A stretch of DNA of 59,275 nt, from NCBI GenBank assembly GCA_017561985.1, contig JAFZAZ010000013.1, positions 1-59,275 of the forward strand, in the 5' to 3' direction. Position 1 is the first letter of the stretch. The number at the start of each line of letters is the position of its first letter. This stretch comes from Lachnospiraceae bacterium. Its GTDB lineage: Bacteria; Bacillota_A; Clostridia; Lachnospirales; Lachnospiraceae. The translations under genes and the position numbers were made by a program. Below the pieces are notes generated by a model. The model was not told where the DNA came from. It searched no databases and worked only from the letters and a program-made list of their open reading frames with translations. Positions 9,836-18,961 of this stretch are shown piece after piece.

Positions 9836-11857
9836 TCAGAGCGAACCGCGCAGCGATTTGATGATGTAAAGAGCGCACAGCTTTTTGCTCTTGCCGATGT
9901 TGTACACGCGCTCGCTGCGGGTCTGCAGGATGATGTCGCGGTAATCCTCTCTGTGATGCAGAAGATCCTTCACGACGTCGGCAGCGGTGCTCACCTCGCT
10001 GCTCTCGATGGCGCGGCCGATGACGTTCCGAAGGGAGATGTTGATCGGAACGGTTTTGATCCGGTCGTACTCGGGGTTCATGACTTTCATCGGCGTGTTG
10101 ATGAACAGCACCGGTTTCAGCGTGACAAATGCGAACTCCCAGGAGATGTCCGACCAGTCCGTGATCAGGATGTCGGATTCGAAGACCGGCGAATTGGCCG
10201 AAAAATCCGTCTGTACGGTGACATTTTCCCTGTCCGCAAAGCGCTCTTTGAGAAGCTCGAATTTCCCGGGCTCGTGGCGCACCTGCTGCGGATGAGGTCG
10301 AAGGATGACCGTGCAGTCCAACGAGGAAAGACTCTCAAGAAGAGGGCTGATGCAGGTGTCGATGATATTGTCAGGCTGCCAGGAGGGCGCGATCAGGATC
10401 TGCGGACGCGCATTTTCCGGGCGGGGATTGCCGGCGTAATCGTCGATCATGCGGTCGATCAGCGGATAGCCGGTCTCGACGAGACGCTTCTTCGGCGTGT
10501 GGTACAGCTCCTCTGCGTCGCGGATCTCGCTGAAGGTGTCCGGGCCGGGGCAGAAGATCGTGTCGTACCAGTCGAGCGCGCCTTTGCGGAACGTGAGCGC
10601 AGTGCTGCCCATTCCGTGCGAGGTGAAGATGTACTCGATGTCATCCTTGACGCGCGAACGCTTGATGTGATATTTTTCGAGATCCGGTACGGTCATGACG
10701 CAGATTCGGCACTCAAGCCGCATGAACAGCGGTATGAGATAGCGGTCGGAGGCGACGTAGTACGGGATGAGCCGCTCGGGGCACTCCGTAAAAAGACGGT
10801 CGTTTGGATCGCTGGTCACGTAGTGGATCGTGACTTCGGAATGCTCGGTGAGGTACTCGATGATGTCCGCGTAATACTTGTAAAACCCGTTGCTCTCCGA
10901 GTAGAAGACGAGCTCCTTGGCCGTGGACATAAAGCGTTTGTAATCCGCCTTCTCGCGCTTGTGGTGCGTCTTGTAAAGAGCTTCCTTCGCGATCCGCTCC
11001 GCCTCCATCTTCTTCAGGTAGTCGTAATCGACATGCTTCTTCGGAGGCATGAGGAGGTTGAGAAGGAGCATGGACGGGATGGAGAACAGATTGCCGAAGA
11101 TCCAGTACAAGCCGACGCCGACTGGTACGAGAAACGCAAAGTATGCGGAAAATGCGATCATGAACGCGGTTGTCAGATTTTTCGTGATCCTCGACTGCGT
11201 CACCTGAAGGACGTTGATCTTATTTTGCACATAGCACATGAACCAGGCGCTGAGACCGGAGAGAAGCGGGATCAGGAGAAGGAGCTGTTCCCTGCGGAAC
11301 GACGGAACGTGGCTTAAGTTCATCCCGAGGAACGATACGTCGAAGGAACGGATCGCGGCGACTGCGTCGGAAAATGCATTGGCCGGAGGGAGTGTGCCGT
11401 CCTTGATCGTGCTCAGAATGCTGCTCTGGTAGGCATTTTCCTCAAGAACGCCGGTCGTGACGGAGGCGAACCAGTCTTTCAGACCGCTCACGTCGGCGGA
11501 GGAAAGCCGCAGCACGTAGTCGAGAGGGTGGTAAATAACGAAAACAAGCCCCAGCACCAGAGGAATCTGGATGAGCAGGGGCACGATGCTTAAAAACGGG
11601 TTGTAATGGTAACGCTTGTACAGAGCCAGCTGTTCGTCGGCGAGTTTGTCCTTGTCGTCGACGTATTTGATCTTGAGCGCATTGTTCTCCGGCATCAGTT
11701 TTACCATCTTGATGGAGTTTTTCTGCGTCAGGATGTTGACGGGGAACAGGATCAGCTTCGTCACCAGGGTGAAGAGAATGATGGCAAGGCCGTAGCTCCC
11801 GGTCAGTCGATAACAAAGATACATGATAGGACCAAGGACAAGAGCTAGGTACTTCAT
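9836..11857 (-). CDS. YidC/Oxa1 insertase fused to CDP-glycerol glycerophosphotransferase-like domain
   Basis: A 673-residue two-domain protein. Residues 1 to about 285 form a YidC/Oxa1 membrane-insertase core, with the WGLAI-like first helix (YGLAIILFTLVTKLILFP), a KMVKLMPE coiled segment, YKRYHYNPF and four further helices. The conserved groove Arg of YidC is replaced by Lys34. Residues about 310-673 are a TagB/TagF-like glycerophosphotransferase with the expected HG (SHGMGS, H414), RPHPQ (H522) and TDWSDISWEFA (D567, S569, E574) motifs. The reading frame is continuous, so this is a true fusion and not two genes. Its ATG overlaps the upstream small gene by four bases (ATGA), implying translational coupling. 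It may anchor a polymerising transferase at the membrane or couple insertion with polymer transfer; both are inference. Confidence 0.88.
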   Translation of the reverse strand: MKYLALVLGPIMYLCYRLTGSYGLAIILFTLVTKLILFPVNILTQKNSIKMVKLMPENNALKIKYVDDKDKLADEQLALYKRYHYNPFLSIVPLLIQIPLVLGLVFVIYHPLDYVLRLSSADVSGLKDWFASVTTGVLEENAYQSSILSTIKDGTLPPANAFSDAVAAIRSFDVSFLGMNLSHVPSFRREQLLLLIPLLSGLSAWFMCYVQNKINVLQVTQSRITKNLTTAFMIAFSAYFAFLVPVGVGLYWIFGNLFSIPSMLLLNLLMPPKKHVDYDYLKKMEAERIAKEALYKTHHKREKADYKRFMSTAKELVFYSESNGFYKYYADIIEYLTEHSEVTIHYVTSDPNDRLFTECPERLIPYYVASDRYLIPLFMRLECRICVMTVPDLEKYHIKRSRVKDDIEYIFTSHGMGSTALTFRKGALDWYDTIFCPGPDTFSEIRDAEELYHTPKKRLVETGYPLIDRMIDDYAGNPRPENARPQILIAPSWQPDNIIDTCISPLLESLSSLDCTVILRPHPQQVRHEPGKFELLKERFADRENVTVQTDFSANSPVFESDILITDWSDISWEFAFVTLKPVLFINTPMKVMNPEYDRIKTVPINISLRNVIGRAIESSEVSTAADVVKDLLHHREDYRDIILQTRSERVYNIGKSKKLCALYIIKSLRGSL

Positions 11858-12099
11858 TTGATCTCCTCGTTGGGCTCATCTTCGAGAAGGTCGTCGGCCG
11901 TGATGCAGTCCATTCCGGTGACGTCTTTCTTCTCAATCTGTTCGATATTGTTTTCTTCCTTGCGCCGGATGGATTTCTTGATCTTGCTCCGGATGATGCC
12001 GAAACCGGTGCCGATCGCGATGGCTGCGCCGACGCCGATCTGGATCAGATAGCTTGTTGTTGCGGGGTCAATGTAAGCAAACGTAAGATTGTGAAGCAT
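11854..12099 (-). CDS. Small single-span membrane protein
   Basis: An 81-residue protein with one clear membrane helix (about residues 14-36, SYLIQIGVGAAIAIGTGFGI) and then a charged cytoplasmic tail, first basic (RSKIKKSIRRKEE) and then acidic. The N-terminal motif AYIDPATTSYLIQ resembles small proteins often found beside sulfatase or glycosyltransferase genes, but I cannot name a family. It begins 60 bases after the sulfatase-like gene and overlaps the YidC fusion by four bases, so it sits inside that operon and may be a subunit. Confidence 0.75.
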   Translation of the reverse strand: MLHNLTFAYIDPATTSYLIQIGVGAAIAIGTGFGIIRSKIKKSIRRKEENNIEQIEKKDVTGMDCITADDLLEDEPNEEIK

Positions 12100-12159
12100 G
12101 ACATTTTCCTTTCCGTACGGTTGGTTTGGTATTGCGCCGGCGGCGCCGGTCGGGAGGAG

Positions 12160-13974
12160 TTACTGCTCCTCGGGGAAGCGGATGCAGGTCCAGCTTGCGA
12201 TGTCGCGCGCGGGACCGGAAATCTTGTATTCGAAGGCGACAGGTTGAGAGTTAAAGAAGCCGTTGAAATGAAGGAATCCAAGCAGGCGGTCCGGATGAAG
12301 TCCCTGTTCAACGAGATCCTGAACGGAGATTCCATACTCGTTGCTGTCAATGCCGGCATATTGCAAAATTGTAGCCGGGATATATTCGTTTGACGTCGGA
12401 CTTGTGTTGTCAATCGTTAACGGGGCGTGTGCCGCATTCGCCGGCTTGATCAAAAGTGCAGTCAGGATCGGGACGGTTTTGTCATCCAGAAGGCCTGTAA
12501 AATACATATATTCGGGCTTGCGTCCGTGGTCGCCGACAATGATTATCGTCGTGTTGTCGTACACGCCGGTTTCCTTGAGCTGTCGGATCACTTCGCCGAT
12601 GATCTCAAAGGAGCCGCGCGCCGTTGCGATCGTCAGATCCGGCGCTGCCGCGCCTTTGTCATGAACGAGTGCGGCGACGGAATCGTCAGGGTCGTGAGGA
12701 CCGTCGAGATGAACGAAGGTGAATACTTTTTTAGTGCTGTTCGTAGAGATGCCGACTTTCGTCAGGTAGTTGTAGTACGCAAGGTCAGAAGAAGTCGATG
12801 TCGGGTTTGGCTGGCGTTCCGGATGATTTTCCGTGAACACGACGAATTCTTCTGCCGGATTTGTTCCGACTCCAATCAGGAACAGGGATTTATAGTAATA
12901 CGGCATGAGCTTAGCGAGGGAGTACCGGAGAAAAATCGGGATGACGCCATCCTTGCCGATATAGTTGATCGAATAAAGTTCGCCCTTCTCGACATCCTCG
13001 TCAGTGGGAGAGACAATGTTGTCGGCGTACCGTGAAACGGCATTTGCACTCAGGTAAGTAGTGTTGGAGTCCATGCACAGGTTTACGGAATACCCGTTGT
13101 CGGACAGACGGCTCAAAAGGTTGGTTCCGCTCCATGCGTCGGAGAGGAAATCCTCCCAGGATTGATCATTGAACGCCCGTCCGGTGAGCATGTGAGGAAC
13201 GGAGGGAAAAGTAACAGAGTAGCGGCTCACGTTGTCGCGGTACAGGGTAAAGCCGTCCAGCGTTTCGTTGAGCTCCGGGTAGGCAGCGAGAGTCCGGTCG
13301 AACCAGTCTCCGTCGAGGCGGTCGACAACAAAAAGCATGATGTTGCTCTCTTTGGAAAGCGAAGAGACGCCTTCATACGAAAAATACGTCAGATGCTTGG
13401 GGTAAGCCGTATCTCGCTCGAGGAGCTTGTACTGCATGCTCACCTGAACCGCGCCTGCGGTCTGCATCAGCAGGATCGCACCGGAGACGGCGGCGATCAC
13501 CATGGGATTGAGGGGAAGGAGTTTCTTTCCCTTTTTTTCGTTGTCGATCTGTATCGCGGTGATCACGACCGGCGCAAAATACAGAACAAGCATGATTATG
13601 AAATTGACGATGCTGTAAGGGGACGTTTCGTCGACGGAAATGAACGTGTCTGCTTCCTCGTTCAAAAGTGTCATCCTGCCGTTATAGAACAGAAGCTGAA
13701 CGTAGCAGCCGACCAGAAAACCGAACAGAAGCGAGCGCACCAGCCGAAAGAGGGATGTGTTGATCAGCATCAGGATGTTGAGTACCAGAATAAAAGCAAG
13801 AACGCCGACCACTGCGGATATAGCCAGTGCCGGGATGATGTCCTGCGGGTACAGGAGGAACTCCGGCTGGTTACAGCGAAGGAGTTCATACGGTGAGAAA
13901 AAGAAAATCGTCAGCCCAAGCGAAACGGAAAGGGCGAGGATCTGAATTTCGAAACGAAGCCTGCTCTTGTTCAT
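12160..13974 (-). CDS. Membrane-anchored sulfatase / LTA-synthase-like phosphotransferase
   Basis: A 604-residue protein with about five N-terminal membrane helices (residues 10-28, 45-70, 78-97, 122-142, 158-176) and then an extracellular alkaline-phosphatase-superfamily domain. Candidate metal and catalytic residues are D218 (LFVVDRLDG), a nucleophile-type T255 (SVTFPSVPHMLTG), H422 and D424 (FVHLDGPHD), and D482-H483 (VGDHGRKP). A Thr rather than a formylglycine-type Cys/Ser motif argues for phosphoglycerol or phosphoethanolamine transfer rather than sulfate-ester hydrolysis. The start ATG at 13974 has an agaggaga site and a clear promoter at 14018-14046. With the downstream glycerophosphotransferase fusion it suggests decoration of a surface polymer with glycerol phosphate. 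Confidence 0.82.
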   Translation of the reverse strand: MNKSRLRFEIQILALSVSLGLTIFFFSPYELLRCNQPEFLLYPQDIIPALAISAVVGVLAFILVLNILMLINTSLFRLVRSLLFGFLVGCYVQLLFYNGRMTLLNEEADTFISVDETSPYSIVNFIIMLVLYFAPVVITAIQIDNEKKGKKLLPLNPMVIAAVSGAILLMQTAGAVQVSMQYKLLERDTAYPKHLTYFSYEGVSSLSKESNIMLFVVDRLDGDWFDRTLAAYPELNETLDGFTLYRDNVSRYSVTFPSVPHMLTGRAFNDQSWEDFLSDAWSGTNLLSRLSDNGYSVNLCMDSNTTYLSANAVSRYADNIVSPTDEDVEKGELYSINYIGKDGVIPIFLRYSLAKLMPYYYKSLFLIGVGTNPAEEFVVFTENHPERQPNPTSTSSDLAYYNYLTKVGISTNSTKKVFTFVHLDGPHDPDDSVAALVHDKGAAAPDLTIATARGSFEIIGEVIRQLKETGVYDNTTIIIVGDHGRKPEYMYFTGLLDDKTVPILTALLIKPANAAHAPLTIDNTSPTSNEYIPATILQYAGIDSNEYGISVQDLVEQGLHPDRLLGFLHFNGFFNSQPVAFEYKISGPARDIASWTCIRFPEEQ

Positions 13975-14017
13975 ATAATTGTATATCTCCTCTGTTGGTT
14001 TGAAACCACACTAGAAT

Positions 14018-14046
14018 AGTATAGTAGATTGCAGAGGGAAAGTCAA
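14018..14046 (-). promoter_or_regulatory. SigmaA promoter for the sulfatase-like operon
   Basis: On the minus strand TTGACT (14046-14041), a 17-base spacer and TATACT (14023-14018) form a near-consensus promoter about 44 bases upstream of the gene start at 13974. It separates this operon from the STT3 gene just upstream. Confidence 0.8.
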
Positions 14047-14108
14047 TTATTGCATTTGAGCGAAGACAGGGGAGAGAAGCGGCCCCCGGCAGCGTATGCG
14101 CAGAGGTT

Positions 14109-16820
14109 TCAGCGCGTCAGCGACCACACGCTTGCGCTGTGACGTTTGGTCTCGGAGCCGGTTTCGCCGCCGTTTCCGCGGTAGGAGTCGCTGTCGAAAA
14201 ATGCGCTCCGGTACACAAGAGCGTTGCCCTCCGCGAAATACGCGCGGAACATGACCGCGTCGGCGGCCGGGGATTCGACAACGAGGCAGCGGTAGTCGAC
14301 TGCGCCGTCGTGTCCGCCGCACTCCTCGACGTACACGGTAAATGCCGTTCCGAAGTTCGATTCAAACACGGGAAGCGACAGGCCTTCTACGGGGCGTCCG
14401 TCCGAGACAAGGCGCGTTTCGGTGGAGATTGTGCGCCGGTTGCCGTCCATGACAACGGCCTTGATACTCGAGCCGTCGCTGCTTCGAGTGAGCTGTACGG
14501 AGTAGTCGGTGTCCGCGAGGGCGATCACGTCATTTTCCCCGGGCGCAAGCGAAGCGAGAGAATTTCCGCGCCAGACGCACGGGATGTGCGGGTTGCCGTC
14601 GAACTCCCAATAACCGTACCACGCGATGGCGCCGGTCTTGGCGAGCATGTCGTCTGTGATGACGAGAAGGATCGGGCGCGATTCGGCGGGGTGTGTGAGC
14701 GCGAGGACGCGGTCGGCCGTCTCCGCGGGAAGGCCGTAGCAATCGATCATTATCGCGCGGGCCTCGTCGCGCGGGAGGACAAGCGTCTTCTTCAGTATCG
14801 TCACGGCGTAGCCGTTCGGATGATCGAGCGCGTCTGCGAGCACATAGTCGGGGTTCGCGGGAACGCCTGCCGTACCGTCCGTGTAAGCGTCGCGGAGCAT
14901 GTGCATGGCGTCGAGACCGCCGGCTGCGAGCATGCGGAACACGCCCGTCGCAAGGCGCTCGTCGCTGCTCATCAGCGCCTGTCCGAGCCAGTAGTTCCAC
15001 TCGCTGTTGAAGTTGCCGCCGTCGCCGAGCACAAGCCTCTTTGCGGCGTATTCGTAGTAATATCCGAAGTCCCACCACGACGCGATCACGGAGTTGTCCG
15101 GCGTCTCGCGGTCAATGTGTGTGCACATGTCATAAAGCATGTCGCACGCGCTCGGTGCCGCACAATACGCATTTCCGAACGCCGCCATGCAGGGTGAAAG
15201 CACGAGGGAAAATGCAAGCAGATTTACGAGTGCGATGCGTCTTGCGAAGAACAGAAGAACGCCCGCCGCTGCGATGGCGATGCCGATGCAGATTGCCGCG
15301 ATATTGTCGAACTCCGCGCGCACCGCAAATGCGCAGGTGACCACGGAGAGTGCGATGATCGCAAGGTAAGGCGCGAGCCCGCGGCGCGTTTTCCGTTTCA
15401 GCCACACGGGCAGAAGCCCCGTCCCGAGTCCGCAGAACACGCCGATCGGCAGCACGGGGATCGTCAGGAAGCGCGAACCCTTCCCGAGAATGACGATTCC
15501 GCAGAAGAGCCACACGAACAGGAAGGCGGTCGTCACGAGAAGTTCGAAGACATTTTCCGGAAAATGAGTATCGTCCGGTTCGGCGGCGGTGACGCCGGGA
15601 GCCGACTCCGATTCGGTACGGTCGGCAGCGGTGTTGTTCACTGATGAATCTGCGCCCTCAGCGCACGCCGGCCGCCCTTTCGCAAACACGGCGCGAAGGC
15701 TAAGTGCGATGAAGATCACGACTGCAGAGCCCGCGATGAGGATCACGGTCCAGCCGCCGAGGTAGTTGACGATGCCCCTTGCATATGCCGCCCAGCCGTT
15801 CAGAATGCGGGACCGGAGGCCCTCGCCGTACTCCGTCGAGAGGAGCGGAGTGGGCTGAAGTTCGCCGACGAAAAGAGAAGCATCGGGGAATGCGCTGTCA
15901 CCGTTGGCAAGCGATCCGCCCACGTTGCCGATGATGCCGGCCACGTCGGTGAAAAACTCGCGTCCGCGCACGAGAAGACACAGCGCAACCTGCGCCGCAA
16001 GACCGATCGCTGCGCCGCGCACCGCGCCGGGGATGCGGGAGAGCCCGGGGGCGTTCTTCCGACCGCGAAGGTGAGCGACGAGAGCGTAAACGCCGAGCAC
16101 CGCGCATGCGGCAAATGCAGCTGCGGCTCCGATGCAGAAGTATGCGTAGTATGCCCGCCAGAACGTGCTGAGCGCACAAAGCCCGAGCGCGCTGCCGATG
16201 CACCATGCAGCCTGGCGGCGAATATCCTTCGCCAGCAGAGCTTCCGCGTAGCACAGAAGGAAAATGCAGGGAAGCAGCGAAAGACCGAGGTCCGTGTCGT
16301 AGAAGCCCGCGTGCGTGTGCCCCGAAAACGGCGCCGCAACCGAGACGAGCAATCCGGCCACAAGTCCGCCGAGCGGGTTCGTGCGGCGGCGGACGAAGAG
16401 ATAAGCGGGGATCACCGTGAGGGACGCGATGAACGGCGCGAGCCAGTAGATCACCCCGTACGGCATGACGCCGGGGATCCACGAGAGAAGTTTATATACA
16501 GCGGCGCCGAGGATCGGGAGGCCCATGACGACGTCGCCCTCCTCGCCGGTCGCATTTGCCGAGATATACGGGTCGTCGCCGCGGCTGTGGCGAAGCGCCG
16601 CCGAAGCATTGCCCTCCGCCAGATCTTCGGTGAGACGGCAGTACAGGTAAGAGTCCATCTCGCTTAAGTACGGAAGGCCGTCCTCCGTGCGGTACTTGTC
16701 GCGCACCGAGGCGGATTTGGTGAGGATCGGATAGGACATCGAGTGCAGCAGGATCGAGATCGCGACGATCAAAAAACACAGCGCGATGTCGCGGCAGTGC
16801 GTACGAAGAAATTGTCTCAT
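14109..16820 (-). CDS. STT3-family oligosaccharyltransferase
   Basis: A 903-residue polytopic protein matching the STT3/PglB/AglB family, which moves a lipid-linked glycan to Asn of secreted proteins. The metal-binding Asp D56 lies in EMDSY, a second acidic site is D175/D177 in FYDTDLG, and an external-loop Glu, E320, lies in VGELQP, like the SVSE/TIXE motif. The hallmark WWDFG is at residues 582-586, followed by the RLVLGDGGNFNS segment. About a dozen membrane helices occupy residues 10-550, with a linker near 385-420; the C-terminal 330 residues are soluble. The family is well known from Campylobacter and archaea but not expected in Bacillota. The ATG at 16820 has a ggaggga site and a strong promoter. 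Glycan target and donor cannot be read from sequence. Confidence 0.88.
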   Translation of the reverse strand: MRQFLRTHCRDIALCFLIVAISILLHSMSYPILTKSASVRDKYRTEDGLPYLSEMDSYLYCRLTEDLAEGNASAALRHSRGDDPYISANATGEEGDVVMGLPILGAAVYKLLSWIPGVMPYGVIYWLAPFIASLTVIPAYLFVRRRTNPLGGLVAGLLVSVAAPFSGHTHAGFYDTDLGLSLLPCIFLLCYAEALLAKDIRRQAAWCIGSALGLCALSTFWRAYYAYFCIGAAAAFAACAVLGVYALVAHLRGRKNAPGLSRIPGAVRGAAIGLAAQVALCLLVRGREFFTDVAGIIGNVGGSLANGDSAFPDASLFVGELQPTPLLSTEYGEGLRSRILNGWAAYARGIVNYLGGWTVILIAGSAVVIFIALSLRAVFAKGRPACAEGADSSVNNTAADRTESESAPGVTAAEPDDTHFPENVFELLVTTAFLFVWLFCGIVILGKGSRFLTIPVLPIGVFCGLGTGLLPVWLKRKTRRGLAPYLAIIALSVVTCAFAVRAEFDNIAAICIGIAIAAAGVLLFFARRIALVNLLAFSLVLSPCMAAFGNAYCAAPSACDMLYDMCTHIDRETPDNSVIASWWDFGYYYEYAAKRLVLGDGGNFNSEWNYWLGQALMSSDERLATGVFRMLAAGGLDAMHMLRDAYTDGTAGVPANPDYVLADALDHPNGYAVTILKKTLVLPRDEARAIMIDCYGLPAETADRVLALTHPAESRPILLVITDDMLAKTGAIAWYGYWEFDGNPHIPCVWRGNSLASLAPGENDVIALADTDYSVQLTRSSDGSSIKAVVMDGNRRTISTETRLVSDGRPVEGLSLPVFESNFGTAFTVYVEECGGHDGAVDYRCLVVESPAADAVMFRAYFAEGNALVYRSAFFDSDSYRGNGGETGSETKRHSASVWSLTR
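15551..15566. repeat. Perfect palindrome of the GGAAAATG word
   Basis: CATTTTCCGGAAAATG is a 16-base perfect palindrome made of the two orientations of the over-represented octamer described in the findings. It sits inside the STT3 coding sequence, in the poorly conserved linker region. Confidence 0.7.
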
Positions 16821-16875
16821 GCGGTGTCCCTCCGTTTCCTTAGAGTCTATAGTGTTTGCGGTGCGCTACGGTTTC

Positions 16876-16904
16876 ATTCTAATTTTCCGAAAACGCATTG
16901 TCAA
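16876..16904 (-). promoter_or_regulatory. SigmaA promoter for the STT3 gene
   Basis: On the minus strand TTGACA (16904-16899), a 17-base spacer and TAGAAT (16881-16876) lie about 55 bases upstream of the STT3 start. The -35 is perfect consensus. Confidence 0.8.
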
Positions 16905-17336
16905 CGGTTTCTGCAGATTCCTCGGGCGGGCGGCGGGGTTCGGCGGCTGCGAGGGCTGCATCGGGCTGCGGAAAATGCCTCGAAAAGATGTAGAAAACGC
17001 GCACTTTCTTGTGTTAGAAGTTAAATCGAATTCGCCTCTTGTATAAGATATGACATGAATTTTGCGTGGCGAGGGAAAAGAAGTTGCATTTGCATTTTGC
17101 GGTTTATGAGGCATAATCGTAGTCGGATGCAGCGAACGGGTTTCGTGTGCATAATGGAAAAATGTTTATATCCTCTGCGTGTAATAGGTGACTGGAATTC
17201 GTCGGTACGGCGGATTCCTGTTGCTTTTTTTGCGAATCTGCGGTTTTTTTGCCCGCGGAAAATGCGCCTCGCGAGGCGATGGGACATCGAATGAAAGGAG
17301 CGCCGGCAGAACGGGGGCCGGTTAGAATGCGAATTC
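16905..17336. other. Gene-free divergent intergenic region
   Basis: About 430 bases between the STT3 promoter and the MATE gene. I see two copies of the GGAAAATG word (16970, 17257), a GC-rich stretch (16920-16965) and an AT-rich stretch (17030-17250) with T-runs. Short open frames here have no recognisable product. A plus-strand promoter must lie here, but I could not pick one confidently; tataag at about 17042 is a possible -10. Confidence 0.5.
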
Positions 17337-18893
17337 ATGAAACTGTTTCAGAAGGATCCGAACTTTTATAAGAAAGTTCTTGTGCTGGCGTTGCCGATCG
17401 CTCTGCAGAGCCTGATCGCGGTCGGCGTTAACATGCTCGACACGATCATGGTCGGCAGCATCGGCAGTTCGGGCGGCGTCTATGACATGATCGATATCGG
17501 ACCGCTCGACAAGACGGCGGCGGAGCTCGCGAGCGAACAGTCGCTGACGGCAGTGTCGCTGTCGAACACATTTATCGGAATTTATCACATTTTCTGCATG
17601 GGCCTCGGCATGGGTGCCTCGGTTCTCGTGTCGCGCTACTGGGGAATGAAGCAGAAGGGCGATGACGAGGGAGGCAAGGCGACCAACGCGCTCAAACAGA
17701 CGGTGTGCCTGATGCTTCGCCTGACGCTCGTGCTTGCGGCGATGTTTGCGATCGCGACGTTCGTGATGCCCGAGACGATCATGAAGATGTACGCGAAGAA
17801 GCAGGTGGACATCTCGACGGTTTCCGCGGATGAGGTCGCGAAGACGATCGCGGAAAATGAAAACAACCTCGAGATCATACGCCGCGGCGCCGATTATCTG
17901 AAGTATTCGGTGATCACATACTTCTTTCTCGGAACATCCCTTACGGTGACGATCGTACTTCGCAGCGTCGGACAGGCGCTGTTCCCGCTGTTCGTGTCCA
18001 TCGGCGCTCTTGTCGTCAACCTGTGCGCGAACTACGCGTTTATCTTCGGGCATTTCGGGGCGCCCCGCATGGAAGTCAAGGGCGCTGCGCTGGGAACGCT
18101 GATCGCCCGCGTCTTTGAGGCGGTGATGATCGTCGGATACCTGCTCATCAAGGATAAGCGGATCGGCTTCCGCGTGCGCAATATGTTTATGAAGACGAGG
18201 TCGCTGCTGCGCGAATACATACGGATCAGTATTCCCGTGCTGATCAGCGACGGTATTCTGGCGCTGGGCAACAACTCCGTCGCAATGGTGATCGGCCGCC
18301 TCGGCTCCGAGTTCACGTCCGCCAACTCCATCACGGCCGTGACGCAGCAGATGAGCACGGTCGGAATTCAGGGCGTATGCCAGGCCGGCGCGATCGTGAC
18401 GGGGCAGACGCTCGGTCAGGGCGACCGGAAGAAGACGATGCGCCAGGGCTGGATGTTCTTCGGGCTTGGGCTTGCGCTCGGTTTGATCGCGGCGTTGATC
18501 ATTTTCCTGATCAAGACGCCTGTCATCAACGGATATGACGTCAGCGTGTCGACGAAGCTGCTTGCTGAGCAGCTGATGATCGCCATCAGTATCATCCTGA
18601 TCTTCCAGGCGACCAACAGCATCATGACCAAGGGCGTGCTTCGCGGCGGCGGAGATACGAAGATGCTGATGCTGATGGACAACGTGTTCCTCTGGGCGAT
18701 CGCGCTTCCTCTCGGAATCATCGCGGGGTTCGTGCTGAAACTCGATCCGTTCTGGATCTACATCTGCCTCAAGTCCGACCAGATCGTGAAGGCGGTGTGG
18801 TGCTACTTCCGCCTCAGAAGCGAAAAATGGATCAAGAAGATCTCGACCGGTACGCCCGCTGCGGACGAGCCCGCGGTCGAAGCGGCAGAGTGA
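17337..18893 (+). CDS. MATE-family multidrug/sodium antiporter
   Basis: A 518-residue polytopic exporter with about twelve helices. The N-terminal KVLVLALPIALQSLIAVGVNMLDTIMVG and the repeat-half motif IRISIPVLISDGILALGNN are typical of the MATE/NorM family, which expels cationic compounds using Na+ or H+. It is slightly longer than usual (about 450), because of an insertion near residues 155-185 and an Ala/Glu-rich C-terminal tail. No good ribosome site precedes the ATG at 17337, but family alignment supports this start. It is followed after 68 bases by the arabinofuranosidase gene. The substrate is unknown. Confidence 0.9.
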   Translation: MKLFQKDPNFYKKVLVLALPIALQSLIAVGVNMLDTIMVGSIGSSGGVYDMIDIGPLDKTAAELASEQSLTAVSLSNTFIGIYHIFCMGLGMGASVLVSRYWGMKQKGDDEGGKATNALKQTVCLMLRLTLVLAAMFAIATFVMPETIMKMYAKKQVDISTVSADEVAKTIAENENNLEIIRRGADYLKYSVITYFFLGTSLTVTIVLRSVGQALFPLFVSIGALVVNLCANYAFIFGHFGAPRMEVKGAALGTLIARVFEAVMIVGYLLIKDKRIGFRVRNMFMKTRSLLREYIRISIPVLISDGILALGNNSVAMVIGRLGSEFTSANSITAVTQQMSTVGIQGVCQAGAIVTGQTLGQGDRKKTMRQGWMFFGLGLALGLIAALIIFLIKTPVINGYDVSVSTKLLAEQLMIAISIILIFQATNSIMTKGVLRGGGDTKMLMLMDNVFLWAIALPLGIIAGFVLKLDPFWIYICLKSDQIVKAVWCYFRLRSEKWIKKISTGTPAADEPAVEAAE

Positions 18894-18961
18894 TCTGCCG
18901 GAAAATGCAAACGAATCGTTTCGGCGCATGCGCCGTGACAATATAGGAAGGGGTTTACACT

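Noticed and set aside
13980..14108. A terminator between STT3 and the sulfatase-like gene
   Set aside because: No stem with a T-run on the minus strand could be found, so read-through is possible.
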